Assembly: GCF_004795735.1 (NCBI RefSeq) | Contig: NZ_CP039247.1 | Location: 1,550,001-1,614,000 of the forward strand | Length of the DNA stretch: 64,000 nt | Origin: Corynebacterium endometrii | GTDB lineage: Bacteria; Actinomycetota; Actinomycetes; Mycobacteriales; Mycobacteriaceae | Direction of reading: 5' to 3' | Part shown: positions 33,583-43,139 of the stretch, one piece after another | How positions within the stretch are numbered: the first letter of the stretch is position 1 | How the letters are laid out: every line of letters begins with the position of its first letter | Program-made: the position numbers and the translations under genes | The notes under the pieces: model-generated | What the model saw: only the letters and a program-made list of their open reading frames with translations | Told to the model about the DNA's origin: nothing | Databases searched by the model: none

Positions 33583-35976
33583 ATGATTGGGGTTTCCAAC
33601 AACGGATGTGAGCAGTTCCGCAGAATGACTAAAGAATCCCCCCGCAGCTTCCGGTACCGCTATGACCTCGACGGGCTCCGCGGTATCGCAATCGCGCTTG
33701 TGGTTATCTACCACGTCTTCGTGGGCCGCGTCTCGGGCGGTGTAGATGTATTCCTCCTGTTATCCGGGTACTTCTTCTTGGGTTCACAATTGCGCTACGC
33801 CGGCAAGCCGGATGCTTCGCTGAACCCGTGGTGGCCAATCTGGCGCATGCTGCGCCGCCTGCTGCCCGCCCTGGTCCTAGTCATCGGCGTGACCATGCTC
33901 CTGGTCTCCTGGCTGACTCCGCAGCTCCTGCGGCTGGAGCTGACGCAGCAGGTCACGGCGACCATGCTTTATTTCCAAAACTGGGAATTGGCTCGTCAGA
34001 ATGCGGATTACGCGGCCGCCTCGGCGGACACCTCGCCGCTGCAGCACATGTGGTCCATGTCCGTCCAGGGCCAGTTCTACATCATGGGCATCGCCTTGGC
34101 GCTCATTCTGGGCGCATGGATGAAGTACCGCCGCAGGACCGCCGGCCTGGGCGCGGCGGAGCAGCTCAGCGTGAACCGAATCGCTGGGCCTTTGCTTATC
34201 GTCATCACCGTTGCCTCCTTTGCCTACGCTTCCCGCTTCGGCCTGTATGGAACTCCCCAGAACTACTACTCAACGTGGTCTCGCGTCTGGGAGCTCACCC
34301 TTGGTGCCGTGCTCGCTATCTACGGCCCCAAAATTAGGATCCCAGAGCGCCTGCGCGACCCGTTAACCGCGCTGGGCCTGCTGCTCCTGGTCTTCACCGG
34401 CGCATTGATTGCTGATTCCACGGCCTTCCCCGGCCCCCTGTCCCTGCTGCCGCTAGGCGGCGCCGCGCTCATCATCCTCGGCGGCGGCGGGCGGATTTCG
34501 CGGGCCATGGCCTCGAAGAATGCGCGCTGGCTGGGCGATATTGCTTATTCCCTGTACCTATGGCACTGGCCGCTGCTGATCCTGTCCACCTCCGCGCTGG
34601 GGTTCGATACCCCACCGTGGTGGCTGGGCGTCATCATCATCGCCGCTTCCCTGCTGCTCGCGGATCTCACCCACCGCTTTGTCGAGGCCCCACTCCGCCA
34701 GCATCGCAAGCGCCCCGTGGCCAGCGATATGCCAGTCAACAAGGCCCTAGCCTCCATGAAAGAACGCGCCGGGGGCATGCGCGCCGCCGGTGGTGCCGTA
34801 GTGGGAGCCTGCTCGGTAGCACTCCTAGCGCTTCAGCCGGTGTTCGCTCACTCGGTTAATTCCGAGAACGAAAAGACCCTCGATCCAACGCGCTATCCAG
34901 GCGTTATGGCGCTCTTCGGCGAGGATACGCCCGCAAACGTGGAGTATCAGCCCGATCCGGTGCTTGTTGGCAATATGATGCCGCCGATCGCCACCCAGCA
35001 TTGCTTCGTCGCAAAGGACGAACTGCCTAACAAGTTCATCACTGAGGATAAAAACGGCGATCCGTGTATCTTTGGCGATGCCAACGCCGAAACCGAGGTT
35101 TACCTGGTTGGTGGCTCACACGCGGAGCAGTGGGCTTCGCCGCTCGACCGGCTGGGCAAGGAAATGGGATTCAAGTTGGTGCCGCTTTTGCGCCAGGACT
35201 GCCCGCTAGAGCTTGGTGAGGTCACGGTGACCCCGGAATGCGCCGAATGGGGCAGGCTCGCCATCGACAAGATAGTCGAGGCGGATCCGGCGCTTGTGAT
35301 CTCCAATACCACCCGCCCGCAGTCCGAGTTCGGATTAGGACCCGATGTGGTCCCTGCGGGTTACGTGGGATTCTGGGAGGTCCTTGCGGAAAATGAGATC
35401 CCATTTTTGGGCTTCCGGGATAACCCCTGGGGTTTTGATTCTGAGGGCCAGGCCCGCGAGTTCGATGAGTGCTACGTGGCCACCGAGGATGCGATTGGCT
35501 GCGGCATGCAACGCAACCAGGTGTATCAGCCGTTCGACCCATCCATCCCAATCTTGGCGCAGTGGCCCAACATGATCGCGATTGATACCTCGGACTGGTT
35601 CTGCGATGAAGTCAATTGCCCCGTGGTCATCGGCAACACCATGGTCTACCGCGATATGCACCACATCACCAACGCCTTCGCGGATTCCGCGATGCCATTG
35701 CTCCGCGAGGAGCTCAGGCCCTTCCTCGATGGAACCCCGGTCCAGCAGGAAATCCCCGAGGGGTACGTGGCCCCAGCCCCTCCGGTGGAGGGCACGCCGC
35801 CGGCCGTGACGGACCCAGGCATCGTGCCGGATTCTTCACCGCAGTTAGCCCCGGCGAATCCGGTTGACCCGGGCACCGCACTAACCGAGGATCCCCTCTA
35901 TTACCAGGATCCCGCCTCGGCGGTCTACGGGACGGCGCCCTACCCCACACCGTTTGGTGAGGATGACGCGGTCTAG
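33583..35976 (+). CDS. AT3 family acyltransferase with C-terminal SGNH domain
   Basis: A 797-residue membrane protein that probably transfers acyl groups to a surface glycan or lipid. The AT3 half has the R-x10-H motif (R33, H44), about ten membrane helices and GGVDVFLLLSGYFF. The extracellular SGNH half has GGSH with nucleophile S512 and the DxxH pair D691/H694 (YRDMHH). The last 80 residues are rich in Pro, Ala and Val and look disordered. ATG 33583 has GAGG 4-5 nt upstream; ATG 33625 (MTKESP) is an alternative. The substrate is unknown; related OafA-like enzymes modify arabinogalactan, lipomannan or mycolates in this order. Confidence 0.85.
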   Translation: MIGVSNNGCEQFRRMTKESPRSFRYRYDLDGLRGIAIALVVIYHVFVGRVSGGVDVFLLLSGYFFLGSQLRYAGKPDASLNPWWPIWRMLRRLLPALVLVIGVTMLLVSWLTPQLLRLELTQQVTATMLYFQNWELARQNADYAAASADTSPLQHMWSMSVQGQFYIMGIALALILGAWMKYRRRTAGLGAAEQLSVNRIAGPLLIVITVASFAYASRFGLYGTPQNYYSTWSRVWELTLGAVLAIYGPKIRIPERLRDPLTALGLLLLVFTGALIADSTAFPGPLSLLPLGGAALIILGGGGRISRAMASKNARWLGDIAYSLYLWHWPLLILSTSALGFDTPPWWLGVIIIAASLLLADLTHRFVEAPLRQHRKRPVASDMPVNKALASMKERAGGMRAAGGAVVGACSVALLALQPVFAHSVNSENEKTLDPTRYPGVMALFGEDTPANVEYQPDPVLVGNMMPPIATQHCFVAKDELPNKFITEDKNGDPCIFGDANAETEVYLVGGSHAEQWASPLDRLGKEMGFKLVPLLRQDCPLELGEVTVTPECAEWGRLAIDKIVEADPALVISNTTRPQSEFGLGPDVVPAGYVGFWEVLAENEIPFLGFRDNPWGFDSEGQAREFDECYVATEDAIGCGMQRNQVYQPFDPSIPILAQWPNMIAIDTSDWFCDEVNCPVVIGNTMVYRDMHHITNAFADSAMPLLREELRPFLDGTPVQQEIPEGYVAPAPPVEGTPPAVTDPGIVPDSSPQLAPANPVDPGTALTEDPLYYQDPASAVYGTAPYPTPFGEDDAV

Positions 35977-36060
35977 CACGCGCCCTCACCGCTTACTCGC
36001 CCGGCCCCACGCCGCTCCCCCTAGGCAGCGCCTACTGCACGGGAGGCCGTAAATGCTCAA

Positions 36061-36103
36061 GGCCCTCTAGCCGCCACCGCCTCGGTGGTTAAGCTAGAGG
36101 GCC
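36061..36103. terminator. Bidirectional terminator between the acyltransferase and ffh
   Basis: GGCCCTCTAG (36061-36070) pairs with CTAGAGGGCC (36094-36103), with an inner CCACCG/CGGTGG stem. It separates convergent genes. Confidence 0.85.
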
Positions 36104-36128
36104 TCGATTCTTTAGGGGCTAGACCGAA

Positions 36129-37763
36129 TTACTTCTTACCCTGGCCAAAGTCTAAGTTGTTCAGGTCCAGGTTCTCTAGGCCCTTAGGCATTCCCGGCAT
36201 CGACTTCGGCATTCCCGGCATCCCCGGCATGCCGCCGCCCATTTGTTGCTGCATCTTCTGCAGCTCTGCCATGGATGGCATTCCGCCGCCCATGCCCGGC
36301 ATCCCCGGCATGCCCTGGGGACCACGGCCTCCGCCGCCTTTGCCCTTCTTGCGCTTTCCGTTCTTGCCCTTGCGGCCCTTAGGCTTTTTCTTCGTCGCGG
36401 AACGCCCACCACCGAAGCCACCCATGCCGAATTGGCCGGCCATCTTCGCCATCATCTTCTTCGCTTCATTGAAGCGCTCGATGAGCTGGTTAACGTCTGA
36501 GACTGACACGCCGGAGCCACGCGCAATACGCTTGCGGCGGGATGCGTTCAGGATCTTTGGATTTTCACGCTCCTCCGGGGTCATACCGCGAATGATGGCC
36601 TGGATGCGGTCTAGCTGTTTTTCATCCACCATGGCGGCCATCTCATTCATCTGCTTGCCGCCAGGCATCATCTTGAGCAGGTTGCCAATGGGCCCCATTT
36701 TGCGGACCATCATCATCTGCTCTAAGAAGTCATTGAGGGTCATCTCACCGGAGCCGATCTTGGCCGCGGTCTCCTCAGCCTTCTCCTGGTCCAGAGCGGC
36801 CTCTGCCTGCTCAATCAGGGAAAGCACGTCACCCATTCCCAGGATGCGGGACGCCATGCGTTCTGGGTGGAAGACGTCAAAGTCCTCGAGCTTTTCGCCG
36901 GTGGACGCAAACATGATTGGCTTGCCCGTGACCTCACGGATAGACAGGGCCGCACCACCGCGCGCGTCACCGTCCAACTTAGTCAGGACAACGCCGGTAA
37001 AGTCTACGCCGTCGCGGAAGGCCTCTGCGGTCTGGACCGCGTCCTGACCGATCATGGAGTCGATAACAAAGAGGACTTCGTCAGGGTTGACGGCATCGCG
37101 AATGTTGCGCGCCTGGGTCATAAGGGTTTCATCGATGCCCAAGCGGCCCGCGGTATCGATAATGACCACGTCATGCTGGGTCCGCTTAGCCTCTGCGATA
37201 CCGGCCTGTGCCACCTCGACCGGGTCGCCGTGGGAGGTGCCCATCTCATGGTCGTGGGAGTCAATAGAGGTGCCCGGGTCCGGAGCGAACGTCTTTACGC
37301 CGGCGCGCTCGCCCACGATTTGGAGCTGCTGCACCGCGCCTGGGCGCTGCAGGTCGCAGGCCACCAGCATTGGGGTGTGCCCCTGCTTCGCCAGGTGCTT
37401 GGAGAGCTTACCGGCGAGAGTGGTCTTACCCGCACCCTGGAGGCCGGCCAGCATGATGACCGTGGGCGGGTTCTTCGCCATGGCGATGCGGCGGGTTTCG
37501 CCACCAAGGATCTCAACGAGCTCCTCGTTGACAATCTTGACCACCTGTTGCGCGGGGTTGAGGGCCTCAGAAACCTCAGCGCCCGCGGCTCGCTCCTTGA
37601 TGCGCTTGATAAATTCGCGGACCACGGTCAACGACACGTCAGCCTCGAGCAACGCGAGGCGGATCTCACGCGCGGTGGCGTTAATATCAGCCTCGGTGAG
37701 CTTGCCTTTACCTCGCAGGCCGGTTAGCGCTGATTGTAGGCGGTCTGACAGTGACTCAAACAC
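36129..37763 (-). CDS. ffh: Signal recognition particle protein Ffh
   Basis: Binds signal sequences and 4.5S RNA, and with FtsY delivers ribosomes to the membrane. The 544-residue protein has the N domain, the GTPase G domain (GLQGAGKT at 107-114, DTAGR, TKLDGDARGG) and the Met-rich M domain. Its last 100 residues are basic (KKKPKGRKGKNGKRKKGKG), then a repeated Gly-Met-Pro stretch, longer than in E. coli. The start is GTG at 37763 with GGAG 11 nt upstream. It follows glnD with 46 bp between. Confidence 0.97.
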   Translation of the reverse strand: MFESLSDRLQSALTGLRGKGKLTEADINATAREIRLALLEADVSLTVVREFIKRIKERAAGAEVSEALNPAQQVVKIVNEELVEILGGETRRIAMAKNPPTVIMLAGLQGAGKTTLAGKLSKHLAKQGHTPMLVACDLQRPGAVQQLQIVGERAGVKTFAPDPGTSIDSHDHEMGTSHGDPVEVAQAGIAEAKRTQHDVVIIDTAGRLGIDETLMTQARNIRDAVNPDEVLFVIDSMIGQDAVQTAEAFRDGVDFTGVVLTKLDGDARGGAALSIREVTGKPIMFASTGEKLEDFDVFHPERMASRILGMGDVLSLIEQAEAALDQEKAEETAAKIGSGEMTLNDFLEQMMMVRKMGPIGNLLKMMPGGKQMNEMAAMVDEKQLDRIQAIIRGMTPEERENPKILNASRRKRIARGSGVSVSDVNQLIERFNEAKKMMAKMAGQFGMGGFGGGRSATKKKPKGRKGKNGKRKKGKGGGGRGPQGMPGMPGMGGGMPSMAELQKMQQQMGGGMPGMPGMPKSMPGMPKGLENLDLNNLDFGQGKK

Positions 37764-37809
37764 TTCGCAGTACTCCGTTTATCGGGGGTGAATAACAACT
37801 CGTCCCAGC

Positions 37810-39912
37810 TTAGCCGTTTACCAGTACTTCGGTCACATTGCGTACCACGGCTTGACGGGGCGGGTTGCCGCGCAACGAGGTCTTTACAATCATGGTCGCG
37901 CCGGGATTGGCCATGGTTAGCCATTCCACATCAGGCAATCGGGAAAGCAAGTGTCCAAGTGCGCTACGGCGGTCTACCGTGCGCACCACGAAGACGCCAC
38001 CGGTGGCGAACATGGCGGTGGTGGGCCCGCCCTGGATGCCGGGGAGTGTGGAATACACACCCGATTTGTAGGACTGGATAAAACGGACCTCATCGGCCGC
38101 AGCCTCGAGCGTTTCGTGCGCGGGGCGGCAATCGAATTCGGCGCTGTATCCGCCGTCGCCCCGGCGTACCATGCGCGCGGCCTGGATGTTCCAGCCTAGG
38201 GCATAAATGAGCGCCAGCACGCGCACCACCTCGCGCTGATAGCTGCCGCGCCAATGCACCGTGATGCAGCTTTCTTCCTCATCGATTCGCAGCCCTACAT
38301 CTGTGGGCGCGGAAACCATAGGCCGGGATGATGCTTGTGGCGCTAGCGCGTCCGACGCCCCCTTGACCATAATCTCTATGGCCTGCGCCACTCTCGGCGT
38401 CCAGACCCCAGGGCCGGTGGACTTTGCGTCGGCCTCCGCCAAGACTTTGAGGATTTGCAGGGTCAGCAGGTCATAGTGCGTGGCGTCTAGCACCGCGTCC
38501 CGCGTGGAGTCCGCATGCGGATCGGCGGAAGCGGCCAGGCGCGCCAACGTCGTGTGTTCCGCCACGATGGTCTGGACTCGGGACCTATCGGCAAGGTGCA
38601 GGCGCAGTTTCGCCGCCATTTTAGTCACCATCTCGGCGCCCACCTGCTCATGCGGGCGTCCATACCCCTTCCCCATGTCATGGAACAGGGCTGCCAGAAG
38701 GAGCAGGTCCGGCCTGCCCACGAGGGTCCGGTTCTCCGCACACCGCACGACGGTGTTAATCGAGTGAAAGTCAATGGTGTGGGTGTGGGTGCGCTCGCGG
38801 GGCATGCGCCCGCGGATGTGCCCCCATTCCGGCACGAAGCGCTCCCACAGGCCGTGGCGGTCCATGTCTAGGATGATGCGCGGCGTCTGCTCCGGGGAGG
38901 ACAGGATGGCAAAGAAGTCATCGGCCGCGGCGGCGCTCCAGCGCTCGGGCATCGGTGGAGTCTGTGTCAGCCGCTCCCATGTGCCCTCCGCCACCGGATG
39001 ACCGGTGCGCGCGGACGCCGCCGCGACCCTGAGCACCAGCGCCGGATCGTTCAGATCCGGCCTGCGCGATAGCGTTACCTCTCCCCCAACGTCAACCACA
39101 TCGACGTCTAGGGGTTTGCGGGTGGTAGACGAGCTACGCTTGCCCACCACGCCGCGGGCGGTGGCCAAAGCCTGCTCCAACGCATTTGAGATGGAGATGG
39201 CCGCTTTCACGATGTCCGAGGTTAGACCGTAGCGATCCTCATACCCCAGGTCATGCGCCACGTCTGCGGCGAATTCGGGCGCCAGCACGTCCCGGTGGCG
39301 GCGGGAATGGACGTGGAGCAACGTGCGCACGTCCAGAAGCAGCTCACGCTCCGCGCCCAAATCTGGCTCGTCGCTCAGCTGGCCTAAGGCCAGGGCGTGG
39401 AGCAGCTGCAGATCGCGAAGCCCGCCGCGGCCATTCTTAATCTCCGGGTTGGTCATCATGGCCACGGACCCCGAACGGCGCCAGCGGGCGATGGCGGACT
39501 CGATGAAGGAATCGAAATGACGGGATACCGCGACGCGCCAATTGCGCACTATCTGGCTGCGGGTGAGTGAGAATAGCCCTTCATCCCCCTGAATAAAGGC
39601 GAGGTCTAGTTGGGAGAAACCAGCGGTGGGATCGCGATGGGCGATATTCGCGCACTCCTCCGGAGTCCGAATGGAATAATCCAGGTGGTATTTCGCGTCC
39701 CAGATGGGATACCACAGCTGGCTTATCTCCTCTTCGTCGAGCTCCATGCCTGCCGGGTGGATGAGGATGAAATCTAGATCTGAGCGCGGCGTCATCTCAC
39801 GGCGAGCAAAAGACCCCGTCGCCGCCAAGGTGGTTCCCTCTGGCAAGGACAGGGTCATGGCAAGCTCGTGCGCTTTATCGTAAGCGGCGGCGCGTAAGCG
39901 TGCTGGATCCAT
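37810..39912 (-). CDS. glnD: PII-modifying nucleotidyltransferase GlnD
   Basis: Attaches and removes a nucleotide on GlnK according to nitrogen status; in C. glutamicum the modification is adenylylation. The 700-residue protein has the nucleotidyltransferase motif GSFARREMTPRSDLDF near residue 35, a central HD phosphohydrolase domain (FHDMGKGYGRPH), and two ACT domains at the C-terminus. ATG 39912 follows the glnK stop directly, so the two are translationally linked. It is third in amtB-glnK-glnD. Confidence 0.95.
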   Translation of the reverse strand: MDPARLRAAAYDKAHELAMTLSLPEGTTLAATGSFARREMTPRSDLDFILIHPAGMELDEEEISQLWYPIWDAKYHLDYSIRTPEECANIAHRDPTAGFSQLDLAFIQGDEGLFSLTRSQIVRNWRVAVSRHFDSFIESAIARWRRSGSVAMMTNPEIKNGRGGLRDLQLLHALALGQLSDEPDLGAERELLLDVRTLLHVHSRRHRDVLAPEFAADVAHDLGYEDRYGLTSDIVKAAISISNALEQALATARGVVGKRSSSTTRKPLDVDVVDVGGEVTLSRRPDLNDPALVLRVAAASARTGHPVAEGTWERLTQTPPMPERWSAAAADDFFAILSSPEQTPRIILDMDRHGLWERFVPEWGHIRGRMPRERTHTHTIDFHSINTVVRCAENRTLVGRPDLLLLAALFHDMGKGYGRPHEQVGAEMVTKMAAKLRLHLADRSRVQTIVAEHTTLARLAASADPHADSTRDAVLDATHYDLLTLQILKVLAEADAKSTGPGVWTPRVAQAIEIMVKGASDALAPQASSRPMVSAPTDVGLRIDEEESCITVHWRGSYQREVVRVLALIYALGWNIQAARMVRRGDGGYSAEFDCRPAHETLEAAADEVRFIQSYKSGVYSTLPGIQGGPTTAMFATGGVFVVRTVDRRSALGHLLSRLPDVEWLTMANPGATMIVKTSLRGNPPRQAVVRNVTEVLVNG

Positions 39913-40263
<351 letters not shown>

Positions 40264-40292
40264 TTAATCTTTGTAGGTGGTTTACGGGGTGC

Positions 40293-41654
40293 TTAGATTT
40301 CTTCTTCGTGGCTCATCTTACCGCCGGCGAAGATTGAGCGGGAGGTGTTTGGGCCCGCCAGGTCATAGGAGGACTCGCGGTGCAGAGCCTGGTCGATGCC
40401 GCTCGCCTCAGACTCGGAATCGATGCGCCAACCCATAACCGCTTTGAGGATAACCGCAAGGATTGCGGTGATGATTGCGGTGAAGACCATCGCAACCAAG
40501 GCGATGACTATCTGAACCACAAGGAGCTTAAAGCCGTCACCGAAGTTGTCCGTGAACATTCCGCCGTCCTGTGCGAAAAGTGCCAAGCCAACGGTGCCCC
40601 AGAGGCCTGCGACCAGGTGGACGCCGACCACGTCAAGGGAGTCATCAAAACCGAACTTGTACTTGATGCCAACGCCCAAGCACGCCAGGGCGCCACCAAT
40701 AGCGCCAAGAATCAGGGACGTTACTGGGGTCAGTGCGCCCGCGGCAGGGGTGATGGTGACCAAACCGGCCACCACGCCGGAGGCCGCGCCCAGGGAGGTA
40801 GCAGCCTTATCGCGAATGGACTCAACGGCAATCCAGCCCAGCATCGCCGCTGCAGTAGCTGCGGTGGTATTCAACCAAGCCAGGCCGGCCAGGCCATCTG
40901 CGGCGAAAGCGGAACCGCCGTTGAACCCGAACCAACCGAACCACAGCAAGGCGGCGCCAAGCATAACCAATGGCAGGTTATGTGGGCGGGATGGGGACTT
41001 CATGAAGTCATAGCGCTTGCCGACGATGATGGCCAGAACCAAGGCCGCGGTGCCAGCGGAGATGTGGACTACGGTTCCGCCGGCAAAGTCAACGGGAGCC
41101 ACGTTTGCCACGCCATCGGTAGCGCCGAACATCCAAGCGGCGAAACCCCGCTCCTCAGCGTGCAGCAGGCCGCCGCCCCACACCATGTGCGCCAGCGGGA
41201 AATAGACGAAGGTTGCCCACAGTCCGGAAAATACCAGCCAGGTGGAAAACTTCACGCGGCCGGCCAGGGCGCCGGAGATGATTGCAGTGGAAATGACCGC
41301 GAAGGTGAGCTGGAACGCGATGTCAATGACGTTGGCATACCCGGAAGATCCCTCGACATAGAGGCCATCAGCATCGGTAATCTGGCCGGCCAAGCCGAAC
41401 ATCTCAAAGGGATTAGCAAACAGGCCGGCGACGGATTGCGAGCCATAAGACATGGACCAACCCCATAGGACATAAACGATGGAGACAACGCCAAGGGTGC
41501 CGAAAGACATCATCATCATGTTCAGGGCGCTGCGGCGGCCGGTCATTCCGCCATAAAAGAGGGCCAAGGCCGGGGTCATCAGCAGCACGAGCGCCGCGGA
41601 CATGAGCATCCACGCCGAGTTGCCCGAGGCAGCTACAACTTGGTCAGGGGTCAT
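40293..41654 (-). CDS. amtB: Ammonium transporter AmtB
   Basis: Membrane channel for ammonium, 453 residues with 11 predicted helices. It has the family signature near the middle (DFAGGTVVHISAGTAALVLAI) and the conserved pore residues around it (F and two His in the channel helices). ATG 41654 has AAAGGATG upstream. It heads the amtB-glnK-glnD unit and is preceded by two AmtR-type boxes, so it should be induced by nitrogen limitation. Confidence 0.97.
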   Translation of the reverse strand: MTPDQVVAASGNSAWMLMSAALVLLMTPALALFYGGMTGRRSALNMMMMSFGTLGVVSIVYVLWGWSMSYGSQSVAGLFANPFEMFGLAGQITDADGLYVEGSSGYANVIDIAFQLTFAVISTAIISGALAGRVKFSTWLVFSGLWATFVYFPLAHMVWGGGLLHAEERGFAAWMFGATDGVANVAPVDFAGGTVVHISAGTAALVLAIIVGKRYDFMKSPSRPHNLPLVMLGAALLWFGWFGFNGGSAFAADGLAGLAWLNTTAATAAAMLGWIAVESIRDKAATSLGAASGVVAGLVTITPAAGALTPVTSLILGAIGGALACLGVGIKYKFGFDDSLDVVGVHLVAGLWGTVGLALFAQDGGMFTDNFGDGFKLLVVQIVIALVAMVFTAIITAILAVILKAVMGWRIDSESEASGIDQALHRESSYDLAGPNTSRSIFAGGKMSHEEEI

Positions 41655-41676
41655 GGTCTCATCCTTTTCTTTTTAA

Positions 41677-41690
41677 CTATAGCTCGATAG
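41677..41690. promoter_or_regulatory. AmtR-type box, promoter-proximal
   Basis: CTAT-N6-ATAG, 23-36 bp before the amtB ATG. It overlaps a minus-strand -10-like TATAGT (41676-41681), which fits repression. Confidence 0.8.
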
Positions 41691-41708
41691 GTTCACCAAA
41701 AAGATTAT

Positions 41709-41722
41709 CTATTGAACAATAG
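41709..41722. promoter_or_regulatory. AmtR-type box, distal
   Basis: CTAT-TGAACA-ATAG with A/T-rich flanks; on the amtB strand it reads TTTCTATTGTTCAATAGATA, an exact match to the AmtR core motif known from C. glutamicum. The centre lies 32 bp from the proximal box, about three helix turns. Confidence 0.85.
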
Positions 41723-41878
41723 AAAGAAAAGTCGTTTTTCAAATTTTACCCACGCCCCTCCCCCGCGCCGACATAGCGATTGGCCTCTTTTCGCGTCTTT
41801 TACGCCCACCCCCTGTGCCGCTGCCGTGGTAAAAGCACTGCGCGCGGGACTAGGCACCACCCCGCAAATGCAACAATG

Positions 41879-41912
41879 CCGCCCGAGGGGATCAATCAGA
41901 CCCCCGGGGCGG
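41879..41912 (-). terminator. Hairpin after the mrp operon
   Basis: CCGCCC/GGGCGG with an inner GGGG/CCCC stem, 24 nt past the mrpG stop. On the minus strand it is followed by ATTGTTG, so the T-tract is weak. The rest of the gap up to amtB (41655-41878) holds only the AmtR region. Confidence 0.6.
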
Positions 41913-41935
41913 GATGTGAGGAAATTACCTGGACG

Positions 41936-42328
41936 CTACTGCTGAGCGCCTTTTTCCTGCGCCTTCTCGGCGGCCTTATCGTTTGCCGCGGATTCCTGTT
42001 CCTCACGACGCCGAGCGTGCTTAACATCGGTGACCGTGACGCCATAAATCGCGCGGCCCATGTAGAAGGAGCCCACTGAGGCCACGATCCACACGCCGAA
42101 GCACACCAGGATGACCTTGATAAGGGCGCCGGGGTCGAAACCGTGCACGCCGGTATCGGCGATAAACTTGGCCACCGTCAGCAAAGGCACTGCCAGGCCA
42201 ACGATAGGCCCCAATAGGTTCACCCGCGTCAGCGCATCCGGCGCGCGCCACACCGAGATGACGGTGGCGACGATCAGCCACGTGGACAGGACGATCAAAA
42301 CGGTGGCGATAATCTCAAAAATACTCAT
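41936..42328 (-). CDS. mrpG: Mrp antiporter subunit G
   Basis: Small membrane subunit of the multi-subunit cation/proton antiporter. The 130-residue protein has three helices with the VNLLGPIVGLAV segment of MnhG/PhaG, then a charged, Ala-, Glu- and Lys-rich cytoplasmic tail of about 30 residues. It is last in mrpA-C-D-E-F-G, with a 3-bp gap after mrpF. Confidence 0.9.
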   Translation of the reverse strand: MSIFEIIATVLIVLSTWLIVATVISVWRAPDALTRVNLLGPIVGLAVPLLTVAKFIADTGVHGFDPGALIKVILVCFGVWIVASVGSFYMGRAIYGVTVTDVKHARRREEQESAANDKAAEKAQEKGAQQ

Positions 42329-42331
42329 GAT

Positions 42332-42622
42332 TTAGCGCCTACCCTTCGAGATGATGCGGGACATGGACAGCGTTGGCAGGATGCCCGCCACCACGGCCGC
42401 CAGCAGAACGATGTCATAAATGATGGACAGGTCAGTCATCATGGTGCGCACCAGCATCAAGCAGATCATGCCGTAGAAGATGACATCCGAGATCACAGCG
42501 CGGGTGAGCTCATCGCGAGTACGCAGGATGAGCGCCATGGCCGCGCATATGGCTCCGCCGATGATGAAGGAGCACGCGAAGACGACCCATTCGAAGGGCG
42601 TCATTGAAGCAAAATCAAGCAT
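42332..42622 (-). CDS. mrpF: Mrp antiporter subunit F
   Basis: A 96-residue membrane subunit with three helices, matching MnhF/PhaF by size, the RTRDELTRAVISDVIFYG loop and position. It stabilises the antiporter complex. One base separates its start from the mrpE stop. Confidence 0.88.
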   Translation of the reverse strand: MLDFASMTPFEWVVFACSFIIGGAICAAMALILRTRDELTRAVISDVIFYGMICLMLVRTMMTDLSIIYDIVLLAAVVAGILPTLSMSRIISKGRR

Positions 42623-42623
42623 C

Positions 42624-43139
42624 TTACTTCTCCTTTTCCTTCTTCAGCACGCGCGGATAGATTTTGTCCGCGGCTTCCTCGGTCACGGTCGTGTCCTCCA
42701 AACCGGACATGTCCGGGGCACGCAGCTGCCGGCCGACTGTCTCCAACGGGTACTCGTAGAAAGCCGGATCCAACTCGGTGGTATCCCCCTGGCCCGGCAC
42801 GCCGTGGTCGATGCCCACCACGCGCGGCGCCAGGCGGCTTTCCATATCGGCTAGGTCGGCCATGACGGCGGCCGGATCCGCGCCCTGCACCGCCTGGACA
42901 ATGACGATGCGGGGCCACCCCTCGCGAGGGGGTTCGCGCAGGCCGAGTGACAGCGTTCCGGGAGTCGCAGTAATCGATGAGGTAAACCAGAAGATCTCCC
43001 AAGCGCTGGTCACGCGGAGCGGATAGCGCAGGATAACCGGGCGGTAGCCGGGATCGGGCTTAAACGCGGCTGCCGCGAGGCTAAAGCCAGCTACGAAAAT
43101 TTCTTTGATTAGCCACAGGGCGTATACCGGGATGTGCAT
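42624..43139 (-). CDS. mrpE: Mrp antiporter subunit E
   Basis: A 171-residue membrane subunit of the MnhE/PhaE family. The N-terminal half holds membrane helices and FKPDPGYRPVILRYPLRVTSAWEIFWFTSSITATPG-like sequence, of which YRPVILRYPL is the most telling part; the C-terminal half is soluble and continues with a charged Lys-rich end. Start ATG 43139 abuts the mrpD stop. Confidence 0.88.
   Translation of the reverse strand: MHIPVYALWLIKEIFVAGFSLAAAAFKPDPGYRPVILRYPLRVTSAWEIFWFTSSITATPGTLSLGLREPPREGWPRIVIVQAVQGADPAAVMADLADMESRLAPRVVGIDHGVPGQGDTTELDPAFYEYPLETVGRQLRAPDMSGLEDTTVTEEAADKIYPRVLKKEKEK

Noticed and set aside
36170..36310. Short tandem DNA repeats that resemble a repeat array
   Set aside because: They are the codons of the Gly-Met-Pro tail of Ffh, not a CRISPR or intergenic array.
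40380..41468. A 362-codon open frame antisense to amtB
   Set aside because: Same pattern of shadow coding opposite a hydrophobic membrane protein.
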